Assembly: GCA_017436185.1 (NCBI GenBank)
Contig: JAFSDP010000012.1
Location: forward strand, 62,001-126,000
DNA: 64,000 nt
Source of the DNA: Alistipes sp.
GTDB lineage: Bacteria > Bacteroidota > Bacteroidia > Bacteroidales > Rikenellaceae
Direction of reading: 5' to 3'
Part shown: one piece after another, positions 6,972 to 16,206 of the stretch
Position numbering within the stretch: the first letter of the stretch is position 1
Layout: the number at the start of each line of letters is the position of its first letter
Notes under the pieces: model-generated
The model's input: the letters and a program-made list of their open reading frames with translations, nothing else
Databases searched by the model: none
What the model was told of the DNA's origin: nothing
Program-made: the position numbers and the translations under genes

Positions 6972-9332
6972 CTACATCAACCAACCCACGACGTGATAGA
7001 CTACCCACGCCACGCCCCACGCCAAGGCGGTGTCGTAGAGAACAGCTCCCACAGCCCACTTCCAGCCCGCCTCCGAGCCGATGGCGGCAATGGTGGCGAT
7101 GCAGGGGAAGTAGAGCAACACGAAGACCAGGAAGGCCAAAGCCGAAGCAGGGGTGTAGTCGCCCGAAGCGACCAGCTTGCCGCTAAGCTTCTCGTTGCCC
7201 GCCCCGGGCTCTTCGTCGGTGTAGAGCACACCAACCGTCGAGACAATAATCTCCTTGGCCGGCAGACCCGACAACAATGCCACACCCGCCTTCCAGTTCA
7301 AGCCGAGCGGCTCGAAGATGGGCTGGCAGCTCTTACCCAGACGTCCCAGGTAGGAGTTTTCGTAGTGCTGCTCGTTGGGAATATGTTGCACCTCGCTGCG
7401 AGGATAAGCACTCAAGAACCAGACAATGACCGAGGCCACCAAAATCATACCTCCCATCTTGCGCAGGTATTGGGCGCACTTATCCCACATATGGCTGAGA
7501 GTGTTCTTCCAGGTCGGCATACGATAGGGGGGCAACTCCATCACAAAGGGGGTCTCATCGACCATATGGAGAAACTTGCGAATCATTCGGGCCGTCAAAA
7601 TAGCCATCAGCACACCCAGCACATACAGTCCCGTCATCACCCATCCGCCCATCGTCGGGAAGAAGGCACCGCACAGCAAGACAAAGACCGGAATGCGTGC
7701 ACTGCAAGCCATAAAGGGGGTGATGAAGATGGTAATCAGGCGGCTCGTGTGGCTCTCGATGGTGCGACACGCCATAATAGCGGGCACGTTGCAACCAAAG
7801 CCCATAATGAGCGGAATGAACGATTTGCCGTGCAGACCTGCCCGGTGCATCACTCGATCCATAATGAAGGCGGCACGTGCCAAATAGCCCGAATCCTCCA
7901 TAAAGGAGATGAAGAGGTACAAAATCATAATGTTGGGCAGGAAGACAATCACCGAGCCGACACCGCCGATGATGCCATCCACCACCATATCGCGTAGCAC
8001 ACCTGCCGGCAGCAGCGCATCGACCGCACCGCCGAGCCAACCCACCAACCAATCGATCCACGCCTGGGGGTAGGCACCCAGCGAGAAGGTGCACCAGAAC
8101 ATCAGCCCCATCACCAAAAAGAAGATGGGGAATCCCCACAACTTATGGGTGACAAAGGCATCGATCACGGCCGTGGTCGATTGTTCGCTTTGGCGACCCG
8201 GAGTGAAGGTCTCCTTCAGGGCACCCGAGATGAAGCCGTATTTGCGATTGGCTAACGCCGTTTCGATATCCTCGCCCAATTCGGTGGTAATCTGCTCGGC
8301 CACCTCGTCACGGATGGCACTCAAAGCGGGGTGTTTGGCCACTTGCAGCTGCTGCTCCACTTCACGGTCACGCTCCAAAAGTTTAAGGGCCAAGTAGCGG
8401 GGCGGGAAAGATTGCGGCAGGGCAATCGGGTGGCTTTTCAGCCCCTGACGCAGCCGTTGGATTCCCTCCTCGATGAGGGTCCCCTGGTTGATGTGGATGT
8501 GGCGCACACGCTCGTCACGCCCCTCAAAGACGGCAATGATGGTGTCCAACAATTCGTCGATACCCTTGCGATTGCGGGCCTCGACGGGAACCATCGGCAC
8601 ACCCAACATACGACCCAGCGAGTCGTAATCGAGGCTCGCCCCGGTGGCGCACAACTCGTCGTACATATTGAGTGCCACCACCATACGGGGGTTCATATCA
8701 ATCAGTTCGGTGGTGAGGTAGAGGTTGCGCTCCAGATTCGAGGCCACGACGGCATTGATAATCACGTCGGGCAGATTTTGGGCAATGTGTGCTCGGACAT
8801 AACACTCCTCGGGGGTGTAGGCCGAGAGGGCATAGGTGCCGGGTAGATCGGTAATTTCGAACCGATAGCCCTTGTAGTGGCGCACGCCACATTTGGCACC
8901 CACCGTCACACCGCTGTAGTTGCCGACGTGTTCGTGGCCGCCCGAAATGGCGTTGAAGAGCGATGTTTTACCGCTGTTGGGGTTGCCGACCAGTGCCACG
9001 GTGATGGTGTGCGAACGGCGATTAACCACCTCGTCGAGCGAGGTGTAAGGGGCCTCTTCGGCATAGGGGGTCAGCTCCTCGCCTCGCTTCAAGAGGGCTT
9101 CGGCCTCCTCGTCGGAGAGGACAATAACCATCTCGGCCTCGCTACGACGCAACGAAACATCGTAGCCCATAATGCGGTACTCGATGGGGTCTTTGAGCGG
9201 AGCGTTGAGAATCACCTCGACCCGCTGGCCACGCACAAAACCCATCTCGATGATACGGCGACGAAAACCGCCGTGGCCCGTCACCTTGAGGACCGTGGCC
9301 GATTGGCCGCTATGTAGTTCGGATAGTCGCAT
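6972..9332 (-). CDS. feoB: FeoA-FeoB fusion ferrous iron transporter
   Basis: The 786-residue product joins a FeoA SH3-like domain (residues 1-75) to a full FeoB. The FeoB G domain shows G1 GNPNSGKTS (116-124), G3 DLPGT (162-166) and G4 NMYD (222-225). The membrane domain carries the Fe-path motifs FGCNVPAIMACRTIES and the second-half GLPAKEIIVSTVGVLY. Fusion of FeoA to FeoB is typical of Bacteroidetes. One oddity is INAVVASNLERNL at 192-204, where most FeoB proteins I recall read VVDA; the Asp is missing here. It imports Fe(II) across the inner membrane using GTP hydrolysis. It is the first gene of a four-gene operon. Confidence 0.97.
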   Translation of the reverse strand: MRLSELHSGQSATVLKVTGHGGFRRRIIEMGFVRGQRVEVILNAPLKDPIEYRIMGYDVSLRRSEAEMVIVLSDEEAEALLKRGEELTPYAEEAPYTSLDEVVNRRSHTITVALVGNPNSGKTSLFNAISGGHEHVGNYSGVTVGAKCGVRHYKGYRFEITDLPGTYALSAYTPEECYVRAHIAQNLPDVIINAVVASNLERNLYLTTELIDMNPRMVVALNMYDELCATGASLDYDSLGRMLGVPMVPVEARNRKGIDELLDTIIAVFEGRDERVRHIHINQGTLIEEGIQRLRQGLKSHPIALPQSFPPRYLALKLLERDREVEQQLQVAKHPALSAIRDEVAEQITTELGEDIETALANRKYGFISGALKETFTPGRQSEQSTTAVIDAFVTHKLWGFPIFFLVMGLMFWCTFSLGAYPQAWIDWLVGWLGGAVDALLPAGVLRDMVVDGIIGGVGSVIVFLPNIMILYLFISFMEDSGYLARAAFIMDRVMHRAGLHGKSFIPLIMGFGCNVPAIMACRTIESHTSRLITIFITPFMACSARIPVFVLLCGAFFPTMGGWVMTGLYVLGVLMAILTARMIRKFLHMVDETPFVMELPPYRMPTWKNTLSHMWDKCAQYLRKMGGMILVASVIVWFLSAYPRSEVQHIPNEQHYENSYLGRLGKSCQPIFEPLGLNWKAGVALLSGLPAKEIIVSTVGVLYTDEEPGAGNEKLSGKLVASGDYTPASALAFLVFVLLYFPCIATIAAIGSEAGWKWAVGAVLYDTALAWGVAWVVYHVVGWLM

Positions 9333-9352
9333 ATCTTTTCAACCTTTGGTTG

Positions 9353-9360
9353 CAAAGATA
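9353..9360 (-). promoter_or_regulatory. -7 box of the feoAB operon
   Basis: TATCTTTG on the minus strand, 20 nt upstream of the feoAB ATG. The short inverted repeat CAACC-TTT-GGTTG lies between the box and the start codon. No clear -33 element and no recognisable Fur box are seen. Confidence 0.55.
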
Positions 9361-9401
9361 GCCATTTTCATCCAAACAGTGCCTACCTAAAAGTGAGTAT
9401 T

Positions 9402-10772
9402 TCATCCCTGCCATCCTCCACCCAGTGCCTTGCACAAGGTGACGTAGTTGATGTATTGGGTGGTGACGAGATTGATTAACTGCATACGGGCCGAATAGAG
9501 GGTGCGTTCGGCATCGATAACATCCAGATAATCAGCCATCCCGTTGCGATAGAGCGCATAGGCTTTCTCGACAATATCTTCATAACTCTTGATTAAGGCA
9601 CGGTAGCGGTCGGTCTCCAAGTGGGTGGCCTCGATGGCCGACAAGGCCTTCTCCACCTCCGAAAAGGCGGTCAGCACGGTCTGCTCGTAATTGTAGGCCG
9701 CCTGATTGTAGTTCTCGATGGCGATGCGCTCGTTGCGTTTGAGCTTGCCAAACGAGAAAATCGGCTGCACAATGCTCCCGACGGCTTGCCACACCGCAGG
9801 GTTTGACGAAGTTAAACCTTTGATGGAGGAGGCTCCAATACCACCGCTGGCACTCAGCGTGATAGCGGGAAAACGATTGGCTCGCTCAACCCCTACCTCC
9901 GAGGCAGCTTGCGAAAGGGTGAAGTAGGCTTGAAGAATATCGGGTCGCCGAGTCACCAACTCCGACGGTACGCCTGCAGTAACAGCGGTCGGATGACGGT
10001 CCGAAATCAACTCCTCGCCCGTACCTAAAAGTGGGTAGGCGTAGGGGGCTTCACCCAGCAGCACCATCAAGGCCAAACGACTCTCATCGATGGCGTTTTG
10101 GTAGCGGGGAATATCCGCCTCGGAGCTATAGACAAGGCTGTAGGCCTGATCGGCATCCACGCCACTCGACATTCCGTAACGAAAGAGCGAATCAATCAGA
10201 GCCGCCGACTCCCGACGCAGACGGGTGGTGCGAATGGCGATGTAGAGATCTCGTTCGTATTGGCGCAGTGTGAAGTAGGTGGTGGCCACCTGTGCCGCTA
10301 CGGCCAACTCCATGGCTCGGTAGTTCCACACCGCACTTTCGATGGCCGCTCGGGCAGCCCGTGTGGCGTGGCGCATCGCCCCAAAGAGCGAAATCTCCCA
10401 CGAAAGGGTGGGCGTCAGGCTGTATTGCTGTTCGATTTTGGTTTGGCGGTTGTAGCTCCCTTCGGCCTGTGCCTCCAGCCCCACTTGAGGCAGGAACGAA
10501 GCCCGAGCCACCCCCAACCGCTCCTCCGATTGGCGGATACGGGAGGCGGCAACCCACAAATCCCGATTTTGAACCAACGCCAACTCGACCAACTCCGAGA
10601 GGGTTGTATCGCCAAACTGCCGCCACCACTGTTGATCGAGCTGAAGCGAGTCGCCCAACAGCCCCTCGGCATTGTAGTAACGGTCGTTGGTGGCGATGCG
10701 GGGCGCATAGAGTTTAGGCATACACCCCGCAGCCATCGCTGCAAAAAAGAGTATCAGAAGCAATCGTTTCAT
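9402..10772 (-). CDS. RND efflux outer-membrane factor (OprM/TolC-like lipoprotein)
   Basis: This 456-residue protein has a lipoprotein signal (MKRLLLILFFAAMAAGC, Cys17), then two TolC-type repeats rich in long helices. Typical OMF segments are visible: DLWVAASRIRQSEERLGVARASFLPQ split over the first repeat, and RPDILQAYFTLSQAASEVGVERANRFP and FSEVEKALSAIEA in the second. It forms the trimeric outer-membrane channel of a tripartite efflux pump. It starts 2 nt after the RND pump gene and is last in the adaptor-pump-channel operon. Confidence 0.93.
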   Translation of the reverse strand: MKRLLLILFFAAMAAGCMPKLYAPRIATNDRYYNAEGLLGDSLQLDQQWWRQFGDTTLSELVELALVQNRDLWVAASRIRQSEERLGVARASFLPQVGLEAQAEGSYNRQTKIEQQYSLTPTLSWEISLFGAMRHATRAARAAIESAVWNYRAMELAVAAQVATTYFTLRQYERDLYIAIRTTRLRRESAALIDSLFRYGMSSGVDADQAYSLVYSSEADIPRYQNAIDESRLALMVLLGEAPYAYPLLGTGEELISDRHPTAVTAGVPSELVTRRPDILQAYFTLSQAASEVGVERANRFPAITLSASGGIGASSIKGLTSSNPAVWQAVGSIVQPIFSFGKLKRNERIAIENYNQAAYNYEQTVLTAFSEVEKALSAIEATHLETDRYRALIKSYEDIVEKAYALYRNGMADYLDVIDAERTLYSARMQLINLVTTQYINYVTLCKALGGGWQG

Positions 10773-10774
10773 AG

Positions 10775-13700
10775 TTATGCGTGTTGTTTGGCCCGACGCT
10801 CTTCGAAGCGACCGAGGCGTGCAATGAGGTAATAGAGGGCGGGGTAGAGGAAGATGCCGATTAAGGTGGCCAACAGCATACCTCCCACCAGAGCCAACCC
10901 CATAATGTTGCGGGCGGTGGAATAGACCCCCGAGGCAAAGACCAACGGCACGACACCCAGGATGAACGAGAAGGCCGTCATCAGAATCGGGCGCAGACGC
11001 AACCGAGCCGCTTCCAGGGTGGCATCCAACAGATTAGCCCCTCGTTCGTAGAGCAGACGGTTGGCATATTCCACCACAAGAATGGCATTCTTGGCCGACA
11101 ATCCCACCAGCATCACCAACGAAATTTGCAGATACAAATCGTTGATAAAGATGGGATTGATCAGGTGTGCGATGCCGATAAAGAGCACCGCACCCAAGAC
11201 GGCAATCGGCACACCTGCCAAGATGGCTATGGGCAGTCCCCACGATTCGTAGAGCGAAGCCAACGCCAAAAAGACAAAGAGCAAAACGATGAGATAGATT
11301 CCCGCTCCTTTTTGTGACTCCTGCGCCTCTTGGAACGATACGCCACTCCACGCCAAGCCGATGTCGTCGGGCAAGAGTTCATTACCAAGCGACATGACAC
11401 GATTCATTACATCGCCCGACGAAGCCCCGCGTTGTGGGGTGATGGTGAGGGTCATCGATCGATTGAGGTTAAATTGCGAGACATATTCCACGCCCACCGT
11501 ATCGACCACCTCGACCAACGTGGCCACAGGCACCCGCTCGCCCGACGACGAGGTGACAAAATAGCCCTCCAACGCCTCTCGGTTTTGGCGATAGTCGGCA
11601 CCTGCCTGCAGGTAGGTCTGGTAGAGACGGCCAAAGCGGGTAAAGTTGTCAATATAGCGGCCACCCAACAGTGTGCCGAGCGTGGAGTAGAGCGTTCCCA
11701 TATCGACCCCCATCGCCAGCGCCTGCTCCCGTTTGATGTGGAGACGACGCTGCGGAACACCGTCGTTGAATTGGGTCGAGACCGACCCTACGAGCGGATC
11801 TTTGCGCAGTGCCTCCATCAACCGTTCGCCCTCTTGGGCGAGGTAGGCCGAGCCTTGTCCCTCCAAATCCATCACCTCGACCGTTACGCCCGAAGTGATG
11901 CCCAACCCCGGAATCGAAGGGGGTACAAAGGCATAACACATCGCTTCGGGTATGGCCAAATAGAGCATCTTGGTCAGCTCTTCGGCCAACTCCATTGCCG
12001 AGGTCGAACGCTTCCCGAAGGGGGTGAGCGAAACGAAAATCACGCCGCTGTCGGTGGCGGCCACCCCTACCAAGAGGTTGAAACCTGCGGCAAAGGCGGT
12101 CGAGAGTACCTCGCTGCGACTGCGAATCACCTCGTCAATGTGGCGCATGGCGGCCGTAGTGGTCTGCAACGACGAGGCCTCGGGCGTATTGACCATCACC
12201 ATCAGGTAGCCTTGGTCTTCATCGGGTAGGAACCCCTCGGGCAGCCCTCGCCAAATAAAGACAACGGCCCCCATCACCACGCCGACAAACAGGGCCGTAC
12301 GACCGACGTGGCGCACCATACTCGGCAGCAGCGACATATAGCGCTCGGTGTCGTGCTCGAAACGGCGGTTAAACCATCCGAAGAAGCCTTTTGTGCGCAA
12401 TTCTTCCCGCTTGAGCAGCAAAGCGCACAAGGCAGGCGAAAGGGTCAGCGCATTGAAGGCTGACAAGGTAACCGAAACGGCAATCGTGATGGCAAACTGC
12501 TGAAACATCAACCCAGTAACGCCACCCGTCAGCGAGACGGGAATAAAGACGGCCAACAGTACGACCGTCGTGGCAATGATGGGCGGTGCTACGTTGCGCA
12601 TCGCCTCGATGACCGCCTCACGCCGTTCCATCCCCTTCGCCAGATTGACCTGCACCGCCTCGACCACCACAATGGCATCATCCACCACCAGACCGATGGC
12701 CAACACAAGCCCCAGCAGCGAGATGATGTTGAGCGTGAATCCCAACAGCGGAAAGAGGGCAAAAGCACCGATGAGCGAGACCGGGATGGCCACCAACGGC
12801 ACCAACGTCGCCCGCCAATCCTGAATGAAGAGATAGATAATCAGCACGACCAACGCCAATGCTATGAGCAGCGTATGGAAGATATCGTTGATGCCTGCCC
12901 GAATGGAGGTGGTGGTATCGACAATGGCCGTAGCTGCCACCCCTTCAGGAAAGCGATCTTCGAGGTGTGTCATCACCTCCCGCACCCGTTCGCCCACCTG
13001 CATAGCGTTGCTGCCCGGCTCCTGATAGATGACCATCAGCGTCGTAGGGTTGCCCGAGAAGCGTGACGAGACGCCATAACTTTGGCTGCCCAGCTCCACC
13101 TCGGCCACCTCGCCCAAACGAATCTGCTGTCCCTCAGCGGTGGTGTGGACGATGATTTGCGAAAACTCCTCGGCCGTCGAAATCTGGGGTGGCAGAGTCA
13201 CCGTATAGGTATAGACCGTCCCCTCGGGGGCGGGTTCGGCACCAAACTTACCGGCAGGGTAGAGGCTCGATTGGGTGTTGATGGCCTCCGCAATCTCCTC
13301 CAACGTCAGATCGTAGTAGTTCAGCACATCGGGGCGCAGCCAGATGCGCATCGCATATTCGCCTGCCCCCATTACCTCGATTTTGCCCACACCGTCGCAC
13401 TTCAACAGCTCGTTTTGCAGGTGAATGTAGGCGTAGTTCGAGAGCCACTTATCGTCGTAGCGGCCATCGCTGTGCAAGGCATAGACCATCAAAAAGCCCG
13501 TCATCGTCTTTTGGGTGGTAACACCCTGCTGCAAGACCGCTTCGGGCAACTTGGCCGAGGCCGACGAGACCCGATTTTGGGTGAAAACGGCATCCATATC
13601 GGGGTCGGTGCCAATCTCGAAGATGACTTGCAGGGTCATCGAGCCGTCACCTGCCGAGGTGGCCTGCATATAACTCATGCCGCTCACTCCCATCACCTCC

Positions 13701-13900
13701 TCGGCAATGGGGGTGGCCACCGAACTATTGACCGTCTCGGCATCGGCGCCGTTGTAGGTGGCCGAAACCTCCACAACAGGTGGCGTGATGTCGGGGTACT
13801 GCTCGATGGGGAGCGAACGCAACGAGACAAAACCGAGGGCGACCATACCGATAGCTAACGCAATGGCAAAGATGGGACGGGTGACAAAGAATCGTTCCAT
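10775..13900 (-). CDS. RND multidrug efflux inner-membrane pump (AcrB/HAE1 type)
   Basis: The 1041-residue product matches AcrB-type length and layout: 12 membrane helices, two large periplasmic loops. It begins MERFFVTRPIFAIALAIGM, a classic HAE1 N-terminus. The fourth transmembrane segment contains GLVVDDAIVVVEAVQ with the paired Asp residues of the proton relay; the tenth has GLSAKNAILVVEYAN with the Lys. It exports hydrophobic drugs or detergents by proton antiport, together with the adaptor upstream (4-nt gap) and the channel downstream (2-nt gap). Substrate range cannot be predicted from the sequence. Confidence 0.96.
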   Translation of the reverse strand: MERFFVTRPIFAIALAIGMVALGFVSLRSLPIEQYPDITPPVVEVSATYNGADAETVNSSVATPIAEEVMGVSGMSYMQATSAGDGSMTLQVIFEIGTDPDMDAVFTQNRVSSASAKLPEAVLQQGVTTQKTMTGFLMVYALHSDGRYDDKWLSNYAYIHLQNELLKCDGVGKIEVMGAGEYAMRIWLRPDVLNYYDLTLEEIAEAINTQSSLYPAGKFGAEPAPEGTVYTYTVTLPPQISTAEEFSQIIVHTTAEGQQIRLGEVAEVELGSQSYGVSSRFSGNPTTLMVIYQEPGSNAMQVGERVREVMTHLEDRFPEGVAATAIVDTTTSIRAGINDIFHTLLIALALVVLIIYLFIQDWRATLVPLVAIPVSLIGAFALFPLLGFTLNIISLLGLVLAIGLVVDDAIVVVEAVQVNLAKGMERREAVIEAMRNVAPPIIATTVVLLAVFIPVSLTGGVTGLMFQQFAITIAVSVTLSAFNALTLSPALCALLLKREELRTKGFFGWFNRRFEHDTERYMSLLPSMVRHVGRTALFVGVVMGAVVFIWRGLPEGFLPDEDQGYLMVMVNTPEASSLQTTTAAMRHIDEVIRSRSEVLSTAFAAGFNLLVGVAATDSGVIFVSLTPFGKRSTSAMELAEELTKMLYLAIPEAMCYAFVPPSIPGLGITSGVTVEVMDLEGQGSAYLAQEGERLMEALRKDPLVGSVSTQFNDGVPQRRLHIKREQALAMGVDMGTLYSTLGTLLGGRYIDNFTRFGRLYQTYLQAGADYRQNREALEGYFVTSSSGERVPVATLVEVVDTVGVEYVSQFNLNRSMTLTITPQRGASSGDVMNRVMSLGNELLPDDIGLAWSGVSFQEAQESQKGAGIYLIVLLFVFLALASLYESWGLPIAILAGVPIAVLGAVLFIGIAHLINPIFINDLYLQISLVMLVGLSAKNAILVVEYANRLLYERGANLLDATLEAARLRLRPILMTAFSFILGVVPLVFASGVYSTARNIMGLALVGGMLLATLIGIFLYPALYYLIARLGRFEERRAKQHA

Positions 13901-13904
13901 AGAG

Positions 13905-15014
13905 CTATCGGTTTATCGGATTTACACGCTGTCCCGTCTGGAGCTTTTGACGCCCCGTGAGGGCCACCTTTTCGCCTGCTTCAAGGCCTCGGGTGATGAC
14001 CCACAACGAGTCGTAAAGCCGACCCGTCTCGACCTCGCGAAACTGTGCCGTACTATCGTTGCGGATGACCCACACCGAACTGACTCCTTGCGCCTCGCTG
14101 ACGGCTCGTTGGGGAACCATCACCGCCTGCTCAGGACGACCGATACGACATTGCACCCGCCCAAATTGGCCGGGTTTGAGTTGGCTTGCAGGGTTGGCAA
14201 ATTTAACCACCAGAATAATCGTACCCGTAGCCGCAGCTACATCTTTGCGGGTATGGCTGTAAAAACCAGCCAACGGATAGCGCGTGCCGTCGTCGAGCAT
14301 AAGCGAGATGTTGCTCAACAGTGAATCATTCTCGTAGATGCGCTCCCGAGAGCCTCCCAAACGCAAGTACTCGGCCATCGGCAACGAGACATCGAACGAG
14401 AGGGTGTCGGTGTTGGAGATGGTCGTAAGGACCGAAAACTCGGTCCCCGGGCCGACATAGTCGCCAATGTGGGCGTTCGATCCACCGGCTATGCCGTCGA
14501 TAGGGGAGCGAATATCGGTATAACTTAAATCGAGCCGAGCGTTCTTGAGTGCCTGTTCGGCCGATTTGACCGCCGCCTCCGAGGCTTTGAAGGTAGCCGT
14601 ATATTGGTCGAGTTGTGCCCGACTGATGGCATTCATCTCGGCCAGCGGAACAGCCCGTTCGTAGTTGTTGCGTGCCTCGACCGCCTTGGCTCGTGCCGAT
14701 TGAAGCGAGGCCTCCGAGGCAAGCATCGAGGCCGAGAATTGCGATTTGTCAATGGTGTAGAGCAGCGCACCCCGCCTTACGGGCATCCCGTTCGAGAAGC
14801 GTTTCGAGGTGAGAAAACCATTTACGCGGGGTTGGATGACTGCATCGAAATTGCTTTGCAGATAACCGATAAACTCCCGCTCAGGGCTGATTTCGGCGGC
14901 CACCGCTTCGGTGGTGGTTACGGTCAGTAGGGGCGTTTGGTCGGCTTTGGGCTTTTTGTGGCAACCCATAAGCAGTAAAGAAAGCCCCAAATAGATTACA
15001 AATCGTTTGTTCAT
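13905..15014 (-). CDS. RND efflux periplasmic adaptor lipoprotein (AcrA-like)
   Basis: I start this at the ATG complement of 15012-15014, which gives a lipoprotein signal MNKRFVIYLGLSLLLMGC; an upstream TTG frame adds 15 charged residues and spoils the signal. The 369-residue product has AcrA-like order: beta-barrel/lipoyl half (EFIGYLQSNFDAVIQPRVNG), a coiled-coil hairpin with Ala/Glu-rich helices (about 90-160), second lipoyl half (LSYTDIRSPIDGIAGG), and membrane-proximal domain. It bridges pump and channel and is the first gene of the efflux operon. No TetR or AraC regulator is adjacent. Confidence 0.94.
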   Translation of the reverse strand: MNKRFVIYLGLSLLLMGCHKKPKADQTPLLTVTTTEAVAAEISPEREFIGYLQSNFDAVIQPRVNGFLTSKRFSNGMPVRRGALLYTIDKSQFSASMLASEASLQSARAKAVEARNNYERAVPLAEMNAISRAQLDQYTATFKASEAAVKSAEQALKNARLDLSYTDIRSPIDGIAGGSNAHIGDYVGPGTEFSVLTTISNTDTLSFDVSLPMAEYLRLGGSRERIYENDSLLSNISLMLDDGTRYPLAGFYSHTRKDVAAATGTIILVVKFANPASQLKPGQFGRVQCRIGRPEQAVMVPQRAVSEAQGVSSVWVIRNDSTAQFREVETGRLYDSLWVITRGLEAGEKVALTGRQKLQTGQRVNPINR

Positions 15015-15143
15015 TGCTTTCTGTTTACCCTTTTTGGGGGCAAAAAACATACCGAGCAACGGAAAATTGGGTTAAAACGGACAAAAAAATGGGTTTTGGT
15101 GCAAAAAAATCAGCCTTTTATCGTTTGATTTAGAATAATTTTA

Positions 15144-15151
15144 TATCTTTG
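15144..15151 (+). promoter_or_regulatory. -7 box of the histone-like gene
   Basis: TATCTTTG, 32 nt upstream of the ATG. A TTTG at 15124-15127 is only 16 nt away, shorter than the usual spacer, so the -33 element is uncertain. Confidence 0.5.
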
Positions 15152-15183
15152 TATCGATATCAACCCTTAAAATTTATTACACG

Positions 15184-15360
15184 ATGAAAGAACTGGTTGC
15201 ACAGATTAACGCCCAGGCTGAGGTATTCGCTGCCAACGCCGCTGCTCAGGTAGAGAAGGGCAACAAGGCTGCAGGTACGCGCGCTCGCAAGGCCGCTCTG
15301 GAACTGACGAAGCTCCTGAAGGAGTTCCGCAAGGTTTCGGTCGAGGAGGCTAAGAAATAG
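15184..15360 (+). CDS. Histone H1-like (Hc1-like) small nucleoid protein
   Basis: This is a 58-residue, Lys/Ala-rich protein. The central GNKAAGTRARKAALELTK and C-terminal KEFRKVSVEEAKK match the small Hc1-like proteins found throughout Bacteroidales, which resemble the lysine-rich tail of eukaryotic histone H1 and are thought to bind DNA in the nucleoid. It is too short to be found by a 60-residue cut-off. It is monocistronic, with a promoter box upstream and a strong hairpin terminator after it. Confidence 0.88.
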   Translation: MKELVAQINAQAEVFAANAAAQVEKGNKAAGTRARKAALELTKLLKEFRKVSVEEAKK

Positions 15361-15382
15361 TTTCGTCTCGCTGCAAAGAAAT

Positions 15383-15417
15383 AGAGGCTGTTCCGATTGG
15401 GACAGCCTCTGTTTGTT
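15383..15417 (+). terminator. Terminator of the histone-like gene
   Basis: A 12-bp hairpin (arms 15383-15394 and 15399-15410, one G-U pair, 4-nt loop) is followed by a T-rich stretch. It may also serve the convergent hydrolase gene. Confidence 0.8.
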
Positions 15418-15432
15418 TTATAGGGTTCCATT

Positions 15433-16176
15433 TTATCGTCGTTTTAGAAAACGCACAATCCGACGGGGCTTCTCGAGCGAGTGGGGATGGTGGCCGCAGT
15501 CGGGCTTTTTGATCGAACGAATCTTGCGTTTGTGTACCGAAAGGATGCGCCCGAAGTTCTCCTCGAAGGGGACCACCTCATCGGCATCGCCATAGCAGAC
15601 AATGACGGGAATGTCGGCCTCCAGAATACGCTCGAAGTGGCGAATCGGAAAATCACGACCCGTTTCGAAATCACCTCCTGCCTCGCGCCAGCGACGGCGG
15701 GCATCGGCATAGAGTTTCTCTTCCCGCTTCGAAGGCCAACTCTCCAGATCGCACACCGGTGCATCGACATAGATCTTCTCAATCTGCTCGGGATGTTGGA
15801 TGGCATAGGTCAAGGCGAAGAATCCGCCACGACTGAAGCCCTCGATGATAAACTTCTCGTGCAGCGCATAACGACGGCGCATCTCGTGGTAGAACTGCTC
15901 AAAATCGGCTACGGCACGGGGGTTGGCGTAGTCGTGTGTCACATCGCAGAAGGCCACCATAAAGCCTCGCTCCAACAACGCCTCATCGACCGACGGGAAG
16001 GCCCCCAAAAAGGCCGGACGGACCACCCAACGACCATTGGGGGTCGAGGTGGGGTGGACCACCACACAGCGGCGGTCGGCCATACGAAACTCCTCGGTGC
16101 GGTATTTATCTTGCCATTTGGCCCACACACCCAAGGGAAGAATCAGCATCAGAGCGGAGAGAACGAAGCGCATCAT
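15433..16176 (-). CDS. Exported alpha/beta hydrolase
   Basis: The 247-residue product starts with two adjacent ATGs and a signal peptide (RFVLSALMLILPLGVWA). It has the nucleophile elbow GFSRGG (Ser115), an acid region in CYGDADEVVP near residue 197, and a likely catalytic His in the CGHHPHS segment near the end, so the triad appears complete. The substrate is unknown; the fold covers esterases, peptidases and sugar-ester hydrolases. It is the last gene of the run YtfJ-like, Omp85, EptA-like, hydrolase (30-nt gap), suggesting an envelope role. A start at the second ATG (16173) is equally possible. Confidence 0.8.
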   Translation of the reverse strand: MMRFVLSALMLILPLGVWAKWQDKYRTEEFRMADRRCVVVHPTSTPNGRWVVRPAFLGAFPSVDEALLERGFMVAFCDVTHDYANPRAVADFEQFYHEMRRRYALHEKFIIEGFSRGGFFALTYAIQHPEQIEKIYVDAPVCDLESWPSKREEKLYADARRRWREAGGDFETGRDFPIRHFERILEADIPVIVCYGDADEVVPFEENFGRILSVHKRKIRSIKKPDCGHHPHSLEKPRRIVRFLKRR

Positions 16177-16206
16177 TGGGTATTTATAAATATAATAGGT
16201 GTTGGT

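Noticed and set aside
9341..9353. The inverted repeat CAACC-TTT-GGTTG upstream of feoAB as a Fur or other operator
   Set aside because: It is only 5 bp per arm, does not resemble a Fur box, and could occur by chance.
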